Source: Gammaproteobacteria bacterium (GTDB lineage: Bacteria > Pseudomonadota > Gammaproteobacteria > Steroidobacterales > Rariloculaceae). From it: a stretch of 32,816 bases of DNA. Positions 15,923 to 24,119 of the stretch are shown here, one piece after another. Where the stretch lies: contig JAJDWR010000057.1 in assembly GCA_022825505.1 (NCBI GenBank), positions 1-32,816 of the forward strand. The letters are read 5' to 3'. The translations under genes and the position numbers were made by a program. Positions within the stretch are counted from its first letter, which is position 1. The number at the start of each line of letters is the position of its first letter. The notes under the pieces were generated by a model, which worked only from the letters and a program-made list of their open reading frames with translations, made no database searches and was not told where the DNA came from.

Positions 15923-17593
15923 TCAATGCTGCCGCGCAAATTCCGGCGAGGAGACGATCAGGAAGAGGGCCTCGGCAACCCGCGCGGCCGCGCTGTCCAC
16001 CTCTCGCGTCTCCACCATTTCGCGGGCTTGCTCACGAAGGGTCGGCGATATCTCCCCCGCAAGCAGTTTGTCGGCGATGCGGTCGATCAGCGAATCCGGA
16101 TTCGCAACCAGCGTCAACTCCTCGGAAATGTCGACAAATACCTCATCGCTCCTGAGATTGGCGCGGTCGGAGTGGCGGCGGAACGCTTGCTGATAGAAAT
16201 AGTTGGTGATCAACGTGTTCTGGAACTCGGTGGCAATCTGCAACTCCGGCGCTGTGAGTCCGGCGTTGACAATCTCGCCGGGTGGCGCGTAGAAGGGGCT
16301 GAAGAAGTTGAATACGGAAGGCGACTGCAGGGGACCCTGGGCGAAGACATCATTTGTAGAAGGTCTGAAGACATAGGTCCCGTCGGCCGATCGCGCGTCG
16401 TACGCTCGCCAGAGCTGTGTCAGGCGCAGCAGGGGTTCCTTGAGTTTGCCGCTGCTGGATGTCACGGCGGAGGTGCGCGCTTCCTCGTCCATCAGTATGG
16501 CCTTTACCACCGCTTGCAGGTCGCCGCGCACGCCGCTGCCGTTGTCGTTGAAGGTCGAGGCAACCCGTGCCACGTATCCCGGGGTGGGATTGCTGGTCAC
16601 CAGTCGCTCGATCAGCCGGGTCGAGATGAACGGTCCGACATTGGCGTGGGCGAAGACATTGTCGAGCGCGTCCTCGAGGTCCTGCAGTCCTGACTGGCCT
16701 TCGGGCAGTTGTATTCCGTTCAGAAGTTGCTTGGATTCGGTGGAGTGATAATCCGGATACAGCTCCATGGGCATGATCTGGGTGGGTATGGTGCGGCGTG
16801 CCCTGTTGAAGTTGGCGCCTTCGGCATAGTTCCAGCCGGTGAATACGTGTGCGAAACCCTCGATGATGTCCTGGTTGTAGGTGGGGATCTCCCGACCCTG
16901 GGCATCGGTGCGTGCGGTTCCGTCCAGGTTCAATTCAACCAGCCCGATGGTAAAGAGTTGCATCATCTCCCGGGCGTAGTTTTCGTCGGGGCTGATGTTG
17001 CGGCCCGGGTCCGCCCGCTGGTTGCCGAGCATGCTCAGGTAGACGCCCATGGATGGATGCAGCGTGACGTCTTCCAGCAGATCGCGGAAATTTCCGAACG
17101 CGTTTTCCACCAGCATGTCGTAGTAGCCGGCCAGCCCGTAGGGAGCCTGCCTCAATGCGCCGACGTCGGAGACCACCATGATCTGCGACAGTGCAAATGC
17201 GACTCGCTGACGAAGTTGATCCGGTCCGTCGATCACGTTGCGGAACCAGGCATCGACCCGGTCGGGTTGCAGTTGCGGCGGGCGCTCCGGTACCGGCAGC
17301 GTGTTCAGGTAGGGTAGCTGGAGCGACGCCGGTTGGGCGACCTGGCGGTCGATCCAGTCTTCAATGCCGATGTCGATCAGCTCCCGGGCCTCCGCTTCGG
17401 TGGCGCCGAAGGTCGCCTGATTGAGGAACCGGAAGGCCTCGGCCATGGACATCGGCGGGGGCGGAGGAGGCGGGGGTGGCGCCGGCGGGGTTCCCGGGCC
17501 GGACGATCCGCCGCCGCAACTCGCGAGAATCAGACAGACAACACCTGCGAGAACGCCGCCGCGCGTTACGCTCCAACCCGTTGCAGATGCCAT
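15923..17593 (-). CDS. DUF1800 family lipoprotein
   Basis: A 556-residue protein if started at ATG 17593, giving a lipoprotein signal (MASATGWSVTRGGVLAGVVC then LILASC) with the lipidated Cys at residue 26. ATG 17626 would add an acidic stretch unsuited to a signal peptide, and a TTG at 17635 is less likely; no start has a good ribosome site. After the Cys come a Gly/Ser stretch and a proline run (nine consecutive Pro). The DUF1800 domain follows: AFRFLNQATFGATEAEA, WFRNVIDGPDQLRQRVAFALSQI, NYAREMMQLFTIGL and GFAHVFTGWNY. The domain's function is unknown. It is upstream of, and translationally close to, the DUF1501 gene. The proline run is probably a spacer holding the domain away from the outer membrane. 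Confidence 0.86.
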   Translation of the reverse strand: MASATGWSVTRGGVLAGVVCLILASCGGGSSGPGTPPAPPPPPPPPPMSMAEAFRFLNQATFGATEAEARELIDIGIEDWIDRQVAQPASLQLPYLNTLPVPERPPQLQPDRVDAWFRNVIDGPDQLRQRVAFALSQIMVVSDVGALRQAPYGLAGYYDMLVENAFGNFRDLLEDVTLHPSMGVYLSMLGNQRADPGRNISPDENYAREMMQLFTIGLVELNLDGTARTDAQGREIPTYNQDIIEGFAHVFTGWNYAEGANFNRARRTIPTQIMPMELYPDYHSTESKQLLNGIQLPEGQSGLQDLEDALDNVFAHANVGPFISTRLIERLVTSNPTPGYVARVASTFNDNGSGVRGDLQAVVKAILMDEEARTSAVTSSSGKLKEPLLRLTQLWRAYDARSADGTYVFRPSTNDVFAQGPLQSPSVFNFFSPFYAPPGEIVNAGLTAPELQIATEFQNTLITNYFYQQAFRRHSDRANLRSDEVFVDISEELTLVANPDSLIDRIADKLLAGEISPTLREQAREMVETREVDSAAARVAEALFLIVSSPEFARQH

Positions 17594-17683
17594 CGGCCGA
17601 CAGTTGTTTCCGTTCAGTTCGTCCATCTTGCCCAACAGAGAACGGAAAAACCAGATTGCGGGCTGCCAGGCGGTGGGTCGATT

Positions 17684-18757
17684 CTACAAGGCCAGGTTCT
17701 CGACCAACGCGTCATGAAACGCCGGACGCAACTCGGCCAGCGTGGTGTTGTCCCGCGTGGGATGCACACGGTTGGTGAGCAAGATCACGAAGAGATCCAA
17801 TTCAGGGTCGATCCAGAGCGACGTTCCGGTAAAGCCTGTGTGCCCGAAGGCGGTGGCGGAGAAACGGCGGCCGCAGGAACTTCCGGCCGCGGGCGTGTCC
17901 CAACCCAGCGCCCGGCTGCTGCCCTTCACCAGCCGGGCGCGGCGGCTGAAGCGGCGCACCGTGGCGCCGTCGAAAAGGCGCTTGTCGCCCACGGCGCCTT
18001 CAGCCAACCACATTCGCGCGAACGATACGAGGCTTCGCGCGGTGGCGAACAATCCCGCATGGGGCGCCACGCCGCCGAGGCGGTAGGCGTTTTCGTCGTG
18101 CACGTGCCCGTGCAGGATGCCGCCCCGCTCCGAATCGTTCTCAGTCGGTGCAATCCGGTCTCGTAGTGCGGTCGGGGGGTTGTAGTGGATATCGCGCATC
18201 CCCAGCGGGGCAAAGACTTCGTCGGCCGCAAGCCGGTCCAGCGGGGTGTCGGTCAGGCGTTCCAGCACGGCTCCCAGCAGCATGAATCCCAGATCGGAGT
18301 AGACCGTACGCGAGCGCGGCTCGTAGTCCAGCGGCAACCCGCAGATTCGTCCGAGATAGAAGCGCCCGACCTCTGCGGCCGATTGATCCTGCGCTTGCCG
18401 GTACAGATCGGTCCACCAGAGCAGGCCGCCGCAGTGAGCCAGCAGGTCCGCGATGGTGATACGGTCCCTGGCGCCGCCGGTGAACTCCGGAACGCAGGCC
18501 CTGACGGGTGCGTCAATGTCGAGCCGTCCGGCCTCGTACAGCCGCATGACCAGCGGCGTGGTGACAAGGACCTTGGTGAGGGAAGCCAGATCGTAAATCG
18601 TGTCGGGCGTTACCGGGTCGGCGTCGGCAGCGTAGCTGAGACGGCCTGCGGTGCACTCGGCAAGGACGGTGTCACTCGTGCCGGCCAGGACCACAGCCCC
18701 CGGCGTGGCGCCGGCTTCGACGAGGGTTGAAAGCAATTTGCCGATGCGGTCGTTCAC
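17684..18757 (-). CDS. Serine beta-lactamase/esterase family (class C type) hydrolase
   Basis: A 357-residue PF00144-type hydrolase. The three active-site elements are present: S59LTK62, Y153SD155 (the usual YxN with Asp in place of Asn) and H306TG308. The start is GTG 18757 with a weak ribosome site; no upstream start is available in frame. No signal peptide is seen, so it is probably cytoplasmic, which argues against a classical periplasmic beta-lactamase. The GHVHDENA segment (about residues 217-224) and LLTNRVHPTRDN near the end are shared with YfeW/EstB-type hydrolases that act on esters or D-Ala peptides. It lies 88 bases downstream of the penicillin-acylase-family gene on the same strand and may be co-transcribed with it. 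The true substrate is open. Confidence 0.85.
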   Translation of the reverse strand: MNDRIGKLLSTLVEAGATPGAVVLAGTSDTVLAECTAGRLSYAADADPVTPDTIYDLASLTKVLVTTPLVMRLYEAGRLDIDAPVRACVPEFTGGARDRITIADLLAHCGGLLWWTDLYRQAQDQSAAEVGRFYLGRICGLPLDYEPRSRTVYSDLGFMLLGAVLERLTDTPLDRLAADEVFAPLGMRDIHYNPPTALRDRIAPTENDSERGGILHGHVHDENAYRLGGVAPHAGLFATARSLVSFARMWLAEGAVGDKRLFDGATVRRFSRRARLVKGSSRALGWDTPAAGSSCGRRFSATAFGHTGFTGTSLWIDPELDLFVILLTNRVHPTRDNTTLAELRPAFHDALVENLAL

Positions 18758-18845
18758 GGCGATCGGTGCCTGGCGGAATGTCTCATTCGGATGCTACTCC
18801 TGCGCACATGTCCTGTCGTGTCATTCGCGGACAACTGCCAGGGAG

Positions 18846-21332
18846 CTACTCCGGCACAAGCGTCAAGCGGTGCATTCCCGGCCCGGGCAGAAACGGCAGC
18901 GGCTCGCCACGCGCCCAGGCCTCGTGTCCCGCGGAGAAAAACGGCGACAGCGGATGCCCGCTCTGGCCTCCAGGCATGTGGAAGTAGCCGTTGGCTTCGT
19001 CGCCCGGCGACACCGCGAAGCGTTCCGAGGCGCCGTAGTCGGATTGCTGGATGCGGGGCACATGGTCGCCGCCTGGCAGCGGTCCGCTGCGGATCGTCAG
19101 CCATGGGCGGAGCGGCCCGAGGGCTCCGGCCAACGGATGCCGGATGTCGACCCGATTTTCGCTTCCCCAGGTGCACTCGGACAACGGGCCGCCTCCGCAA
19201 GTGGACACGGCGGAATCCGCGGCGCTCAGCAGCAGCCCGTTCCAGGACGCGTGAGGCGGAGGCAGCAAGTGCTCCGGCTGCTCTGTAATCAATTGCCAGA
19301 TGGGGCCTTCGACCTGATTGGTCGCCGCCAACTGCATGGGCCCATCGAAGTCGCCGCAACCAATGAGGAGCCTGAGAAGCACGTCCTCGATGACCTGGCG
19401 ACGAACCTCGCGGACGATGCGATAGGCGACGGAATCGATCGCTGCGCGGCCATTCCATCGTTCGAGGAACTCCACCAGTTCGCTTCGCCATGGGTAGGGT
19501 GCGTCGGCCTCGGCGTTCAGCGCTTCAATCAGCACGTCCCGCCACTCCTGCAACAGCAGCGCCCGGTCATCGAGCTGGATGGCCAGCATGTCTTCGATTC
19601 CCGGCCGCTGCACGGCCGCCAGGGCGTCCCAGATCTGTTGCCCGCGGGCTCCCAACCAGTAACCGCGCGCGCCCAGGTGGGTCAGTATGTAGCCGTCGAC
19701 AACGCGGTTGTTGGCGGTCCAGATCAGGCCGGATTCGGGATCGACGACTTGCGGGTATTCGTCCGGCGTGAGCCAGCCGCGCCAGCCCGCGCTTCCGTCG
19801 GCCCAGGATGCGGGCAGCGAGGCGTCGTAGCCAATGCGGCGGGGAATCCGGCCCATGATGGTCCAGCCCACGGAGCCCCGCGCGTCGGCGACCACGAAGT
19901 TCTGGGGCGGGATTCCGACAGTCGGAGCCAGCGCCAGCGCGTCGGAAACGCTGGTCGTGGATTCCAGCTCGGAAAGCCTGAGATCGACCGCTTCGGGCAT
20001 GTGGGCCAGCCAGCGCAGCGCCTGCAACCGGCCCCGGTGATCCGTTCCGACCACCGGACCCCAGCGGGTCCAGCGAAAGCCGACCGCCTCGGCTTCGCCG
20101 CCCCTGATGTCGATGGTCTCCTCGAATTCTTCGAAAGGCACATAGCCGTTGGGCGTCAGATAGGAGTTCGGGTTGGTCGGGTCAGTTTCGATCAGCACCA
20201 GGTCGGACCAGTCCCCGCGGCTGTTCGTGAACCCCCAGGCGATGGACCCGTTGCTGCCGGCCACGACCAGCGGCGTGCCGGGCAGCGTAACGCCGGTGGC
20301 ATCCAGCGCCGGGGGGCTGTCCGGGCTGTCGCCGGCCACGATGAGTCGAACCCGGTACCAGATGTTGGGCACGTTCAGCCCCAGATGCATGTCGTTGGCA
20401 ACCATGGCACGGCCGGTTGCGGCCCGGCGCGCACCGACCGCCCAGGCATTGCTGCCCGCCACCGGCAGGTCGAGTTGAGAATCCGGATTCACGCGGACCC
20501 GGATATCCGCCTCGGGCAGGTTGAACTGGAAGTTCGGTTGCGGTCTGTGCCGGCTATCCGCTACCGCAAGAACGGGTTGCATGCCCGGTTCCGGGCCGAG
20601 CGAACCTCCGGCGGGAGTCGTTCCCCGAAGGTCGCAAACCTCCGGCCCCGGAATCGGCGGTACTACCCATGCGTCTCCCACCAGAGGCGCGTCCCATCGA
20701 TTGCCCGGCGCGAAGACAAACCGACCCAGCGACACGGGGATCCCATCCATGATCGCGGCGTAGCCGGACTCACGGCTCGCGTCGTAGTCGGTCAGCTCGA
20801 AGAACATCGCCAGGTTCCCCAGCACGATGTCCTCGGGGCGCCACGGCTCGGGCTCGGCACGCAGAATCAGGTACTCGAACGGCACTACGGACAGCGCGTC
20901 CAAGCCGGCGTTGACGCCCTCCGCGTAGGCCTCAAGCAGCGCACGCTGCGCCGGCGCGGCCCGGTCCACGACCGCGCGGGCCAGTGGGCGCAGACGGTGA
21001 ATGCGCCGCCGATGGTCGAAATCGGCCGCATCCGCACCGAACAGCTCCGCCAGTTCTCCAGCCGTGGAGCGCCTCAGCAGGTCCATCTGGAAGAATCGAT
21101 CCTGACCGTGGACGAAGCCGGTGGCACGGGCGACATCAGCCCGGCTGCTGCCGCGGATAGTCGGGACGCCGTAGCGGTCGCGCTCGATGGACACCGGCCC
21201 CGACAGGCCCGCCACGCGAATCTCGCCATCCAGCATCGCCAGGCTGCCGGCAGCGAACCGATACAGCGCAACCGATCCTGCGGCGAGGATCAGCGCCACC
21301 AGGCCCAGACTGAGCATCAATCGTTTCGACAT
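18846..21332 (-). CDS. Penicillin acylase family (Ntn) amidase
   Basis: An 828-residue precursor of the PF01804 family. ATG 21332 begins a signal anchor (MSKRLMLSLGLVALILAAG). An open frame further upstream to 21473 has no signal and is rejected. The alpha chain starts with the family's VSIERDRYGVPTIRG and GFVHGQDRFFQMDLLRRSTAGELAE. The autocatalytic cut and nucleophile are expected at Ser294 in GSNAWAVG, followed by ANDMHLGLNVPNIWY. The C-terminus contains the normal beta-chain sequence. Family members hydrolyse amides such as penicillins, acyl-homoserine lactones or N-acyl peptides in the periplasm; the substrate cannot be chosen by sequence alone. A TATATG five bases before the ATG could be a -10 element for a leaderless message, but no matching -35 is seen. 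Confidence 0.88.
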   Translation of the reverse strand: MSKRLMLSLGLVALILAAGSVALYRFAAGSLAMLDGEIRVAGLSGPVSIERDRYGVPTIRGSSRADVARATGFVHGQDRFFQMDLLRRSTAGELAELFGADAADFDHRRRIHRLRPLARAVVDRAAPAQRALLEAYAEGVNAGLDALSVVPFEYLILRAEPEPWRPEDIVLGNLAMFFELTDYDASRESGYAAIMDGIPVSLGRFVFAPGNRWDAPLVGDAWVVPPIPGPEVCDLRGTTPAGGSLGPEPGMQPVLAVADSRHRPQPNFQFNLPEADIRVRVNPDSQLDLPVAGSNAWAVGARRAATGRAMVANDMHLGLNVPNIWYRVRLIVAGDSPDSPPALDATGVTLPGTPLVVAGSNGSIAWGFTNSRGDWSDLVLIETDPTNPNSYLTPNGYVPFEEFEETIDIRGGEAEAVGFRWTRWGPVVGTDHRGRLQALRWLAHMPEAVDLRLSELESTTSVSDALALAPTVGIPPQNFVVADARGSVGWTIMGRIPRRIGYDASLPASWADGSAGWRGWLTPDEYPQVVDPESGLIWTANNRVVDGYILTHLGARGYWLGARGQQIWDALAAVQRPGIEDMLAIQLDDRALLLQEWRDVLIEALNAEADAPYPWRSELVEFLERWNGRAAIDSVAYRIVREVRRQVIEDVLLRLLIGCGDFDGPMQLAATNQVEGPIWQLITEQPEHLLPPPHASWNGLLLSAADSAVSTCGGGPLSECTWGSENRVDIRHPLAGALGPLRPWLTIRSGPLPGGDHVPRIQQSDYGASERFAVSPGDEANGYFHMPGGQSGHPLSPFFSAGHEAWARGEPLPFLPGPGMHRLTLVPE

Positions 21333-21593
21333 GTTGACATATAACTGTGCGTTTCTCGGGCGCCAGCGGTTAAAATAGGCGTCGACAGGAAACAGGTCGG
21401 AACCAGGTTCGTGTTGCAGAGCGGAACAATGCACGAGTGCGATTGCGGATGCTACTGCGGGCGCCGGCAGCATTGAAATAGACGCGCGGCGGCTTCATCC
21501 ACTATGCTCTGTGTCCGGCCGTACTCGATCAGGGTTGATTACCCCTCACACCACTTTGCACGTGCTACACCCAAGCCTTACAGGACGCCCTGA

Positions 21594-22769
21594 ATGAATT
21601 TCATGGCAGAAACGCCCAAGATTCTGGTCGTGGACGACGAGCCGGACCTGGAGCCGCTCATGCTGCAGCGCATGCGCCGGGACATTCGCAAGCGCCGCTA
21701 CCAGTTTGTCTTTGCGCACAATGGTCTGGAGGCACTCGAGGTCCTGGAGCAGGACCCCACCATCGACATGGTACTGTCCGATATCAACATGCCGCGCATG
21801 GACGGTCTCGCCCTGTTGTCGCAGATCGCCAAGGTTGCCCCCAACCTGCGTTCGGTCATCATCTCCGCCTACGGCGACATGAAGAACATCCGCACCGCCA
21901 TGAACCGGGGCGCCTTCGACTTCGTCACCAAGCCCATCGACTTCGACGATCTGCGCGTCACCATCGACCGCACGCTCCGTCACCTGGCCGAGTGGCGCGA
22001 AGCCATCGCCTCCCGGGACAAGCTGATCACGCTGCAGAACGAGCTTGACGTCGCCACCAAGATCCAGCAATCCATCCTTCCCACCGTATTTCCCAGCCGT
22101 GACGGGTTCGATGTCTTCGGGCACATGGAGGCTGCGCGTAACGTGGGCGGCGACTTTTTCGACATTCTGCGCCTCGAGTACGGGCGGATCGGCCTGGCCA
22201 TCGCGGATGTCTCGGACAAGGGCGTTCCGGCCGCGCTCTTCATGATGTCCACACGCACGCTGCTCAAGGGTACGGCGATCGGAGGGAGCGAGCCCGGCGA
22301 GGTGCTGCAGGAGGTCAATGACGAGCTCTGCGAAGATAACGATGCGGAAATGTTCGTCACCGTTCTGTACGCGGTCTACGATCCGCAGACCAGGGAGCTC
22401 ACCTATTCCAACGGTGGGCACGACAGCCCGCTGATCATCCATGCGGACGGCAGTTCCACCCTGTTGCCGCTGACAAGGGGTATCGCACTGGGGGTGATGC
22501 CCGGGCTGACGTACAACCAGCAGACCGTCACGCTCAAACCGGGCGATACGGTCATCCTGTATACCGATGGCGTCACGGAGGCGATGAATGCCAAAGGTGA
22601 GCAGTACGGGCTGGATGATCTGCGCGAGATGTTTGCAGGCGCCCCGCCCGGCAGCTCCGAATTGGCCAACAAAGCCGTGTTCGACGCGGTACATCGGTTT
22701 GCCCAGGACACGCCCCAGTCTGACGACATAACCTGTCTGGTGATGCGTCGCGGAGGCAACAGTAGCTGA
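21594..22769 (+). CDS. Response regulator with SpoIIE-type PP2C phosphatase output
   Basis: A 391-residue cytoplasmic protein. Residues ~9-130 are a receiver domain: ILVVDDEPD with the acidic pair, the phospho-acceptor Asp63 in SDINMPRMDG, then ISAYG and the Lys of VTKPID. A coiled linker around 130-160 (ITLQNELDVATKIQQSILP) leads to a SpoIIE/RsbU phosphatase domain with GGDFFDI, IADVSDKGVPAALFM, NGGHDSPL, LYTDGVTEAMN and SDDITCLV, so the metal-binding Asp residues are present. ATG 21594 follows AGGA (21582-21585). Family members dephosphorylate anti-sigma antagonists; no STAS protein is encoded here. It heads a probable operon with the lipoprotein (30-base gap) and kinase. The 261 bases upstream hold only a CTATGCT -10-like site near 21502 with no matching -35. 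Confidence 0.9.
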   Translation: MNFMAETPKILVVDDEPDLEPLMLQRMRRDIRKRRYQFVFAHNGLEALEVLEQDPTIDMVLSDINMPRMDGLALLSQIAKVAPNLRSVIISAYGDMKNIRTAMNRGAFDFVTKPIDFDDLRVTIDRTLRHLAEWREAIASRDKLITLQNELDVATKIQQSILPTVFPSRDGFDVFGHMEAARNVGGDFFDILRLEYGRIGLAIADVSDKGVPAALFMMSTRTLLKGTAIGGSEPGEVLQEVNDELCEDNDAEMFVTVLYAVYDPQTRELTYSNGGHDSPLIIHADGSSTLLPLTRGIALGVMPGLTYNQQTVTLKPGDTVILYTDGVTEAMNAKGEQYGLDDLREMFAGAPPGSSELANKAVFDAVHRFAQDTPQSDDITCLVMRRGGNSS

Positions 22770-22788
22770 GCGCACCTGCGTCCACAAA

Positions 22789-22795
22789 GAGGTGA
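22789..22795 (+). promoter_or_regulatory. Strong Shine-Dalgarno deciding a TTG start
   Basis: GAGGTGA is a seven-base match to the 16S anti-Shine-Dalgarno and sits four bases before TTG 22800. No ATG or GTG is suitably placed, so it fixes the rare TTG start of the solute-binding lipoprotein. Confidence 0.7.
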
Positions 22796-22799
22796 ACCG

Positions 22800-24119
22800 T
22801 TGAGCGAAAAGAGCCGATCGTTCCGACAAACCTGGACCCGGCGCCTCGACGCCCTCGTGGCGGAGTTCGGCAAGCCAGCGGCCCCCTTCATGCTGGCGGC
22901 CGCGTTGGCGGGCGCCGTTTCGTGCGCCCCCGAAAACGGGGACGAGGTGGCTGCCCCAGCGGACTCTGCGCCCGAGTCGGAGGTTTCCGCATCCCAGCCT
23001 GCCGCAACGACCGGCGTGGCCCCCGGCGTGACCGACGAACGCGTGCTCTTCGGGCAGTCGGCGGCTTTCAGCGGCCCTGCACAGGAGCTTGGCCTGGGCA
23101 TGCAGCGCGGCATCCAGGCCGCCTTCCGGGAGGCCAACGATCAGGGCGGGGTGCATGGCCGGATGCTCGAACTGACGTCGCTGGATGATGCTTACGAGCC
23201 TGCGGCTGCGGTCGTCAACACGCTCCGGCTTATCGAGGAAGAACAGGTCTTCGCCCTGATCGGTGCGGTGGGCACCCCGACCTCGCGCTCCGCCACGCCG
23301 GTCGCCGCCGAGGCCGACGTGCCGTACATCGCCCCGTTCACGGGCGCTGCGTTTCTGCGCGATCCCGCGTGGGACAACATCATCAACCTCCGGGCGTCGT
23401 ACCAGCAGGAGACCGAGGAAATGGTCGCCCGTCTGACCGGCGATCTGGGCATCGACCGAATCGCGGTCATGTACCAGGACGATTCGTTCGGCCGGGACGG
23501 GTACCAGGGCGTGCGCCTGGCGCTGGAGCGGCGGGGCATGGAGCCCGTGGCGATCGGCCTGTACCCCCGCAATACCGCTGCGGTGAAGACGGCGCTGCTG
23601 GATCTTCGCCAGGGTAATCCCCAGGCGGTAATCATGATCGGCGCGTATCAGCCCGTGTCGACGCTCATAAGCTGGGCGAAGCACACTGGCATGGACGCCG
23701 TGTTCCTGACCGTATCCTTCGTCGGCAGCAATGCGCTGGCTCAGGCGCTCGGCAATTCAGGCTCGGGCGTGGTGGTGACCCAGGTGGTGCCGTTTCCCGC
23801 CAACGACTCGCTCCCGGTGGTGGCGTCCTACCTGAACGCGCTCTCCACACATGCCCCGGATGCCGCTCCCGGTTTCGTTTCCCTGGAGGGTTACCTGGCC
23901 GGCCGCCTCGCCATCGAGGGGCTTCAGCGGTGCGGAGCCGAACTCAGCCGGGATTGCTTCCTCCAAAGCCTCCGCAGCGCGGAAACAGTGGACATCGACG
24001 GCTTCGTACTACAGTACGGCGAAGGCGACAGCCAGGGCTCCGACGAGGTCTTCATGACCGCGATCGGCGCAGACGGCGCCTACTACGCGGTCGCCACGAT
24101 GCAGACGATGACGCCATGA
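22800..24119 (+). CDS. Periplasmic solute-binding lipoprotein (type 1, Leu/Ile/Val-binding family)
   Basis: A 439-residue type 1 periplasmic binding protein starting at TTG 22800. A charged N-terminus and hydrophobic segment (APFMLAAALAGAVSC) end in a Cys at residue 42 that fits a lipobox (AVSC, slightly non-canonical). An acidic, Ala/Pro-rich spacer precedes the binding domain. The domain has the family pattern RVLFGQSAAFSGPAQELG, GIQAAFREANDQGGVHGR, the LTSLDDAYEP strand, and VFALIGAVGTPTS. No ABC permease or ATPase is nearby. The stop overlaps the histidine kinase start by four bases (ATGA). This suggests the protein is a sensor subunit that presents a bound ligand to the kinase, as TorT does for TorS, and not a transport component. 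The ligand, probably an amino acid or similar small molecule, is not known. Confidence 0.88.
   Translation: MSEKSRSFRQTWTRRLDALVAEFGKPAAPFMLAAALAGAVSCAPENGDEVAAPADSAPESEVSASQPAATTGVAPGVTDERVLFGQSAAFSGPAQELGLGMQRGIQAAFREANDQGGVHGRMLELTSLDDAYEPAAAVVNTLRLIEEEQVFALIGAVGTPTSRSATPVAAEADVPYIAPFTGAAFLRDPAWDNIINLRASYQQETEEMVARLTGDLGIDRIAVMYQDDSFGRDGYQGVRLALERRGMEPVAIGLYPRNTAAVKTALLDLRQGNPQAVIMIGAYQPVSTLISWAKHTGMDAVFLTVSFVGSNALAQALGNSGSGVVVTQVVPFPANDSLPVVASYLNALSTHAPDAAPGFVSLEGYLAGRLAIEGLQRCGAELSRDCFLQSLRSAETVDIDGFVLQYGEGDSQGSDEVFMTAIGADGAYYAVATMQTMTP

Noticed and set aside
17624..17635. Longer starts of the DUF1800 protein (ATG 17626 or TTG 17635)
   Set aside because: They add an acidic stretch before the lipoprotein signal and have no better ribosome site than ATG 17593.
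18651..21344. 897-codon plus-strand open frame opposite the penicillin acylase gene
   Set aside because: The minus-strand gene has the full Ntn motif set, while the plus-strand product is low-complexity and has no domain.
21546..23684. 712-codon minus-strand frame across the receiver/PP2C and lipoprotein genes
   Set aside because: It crosses two well-supported plus-strand genes and shows no domain.
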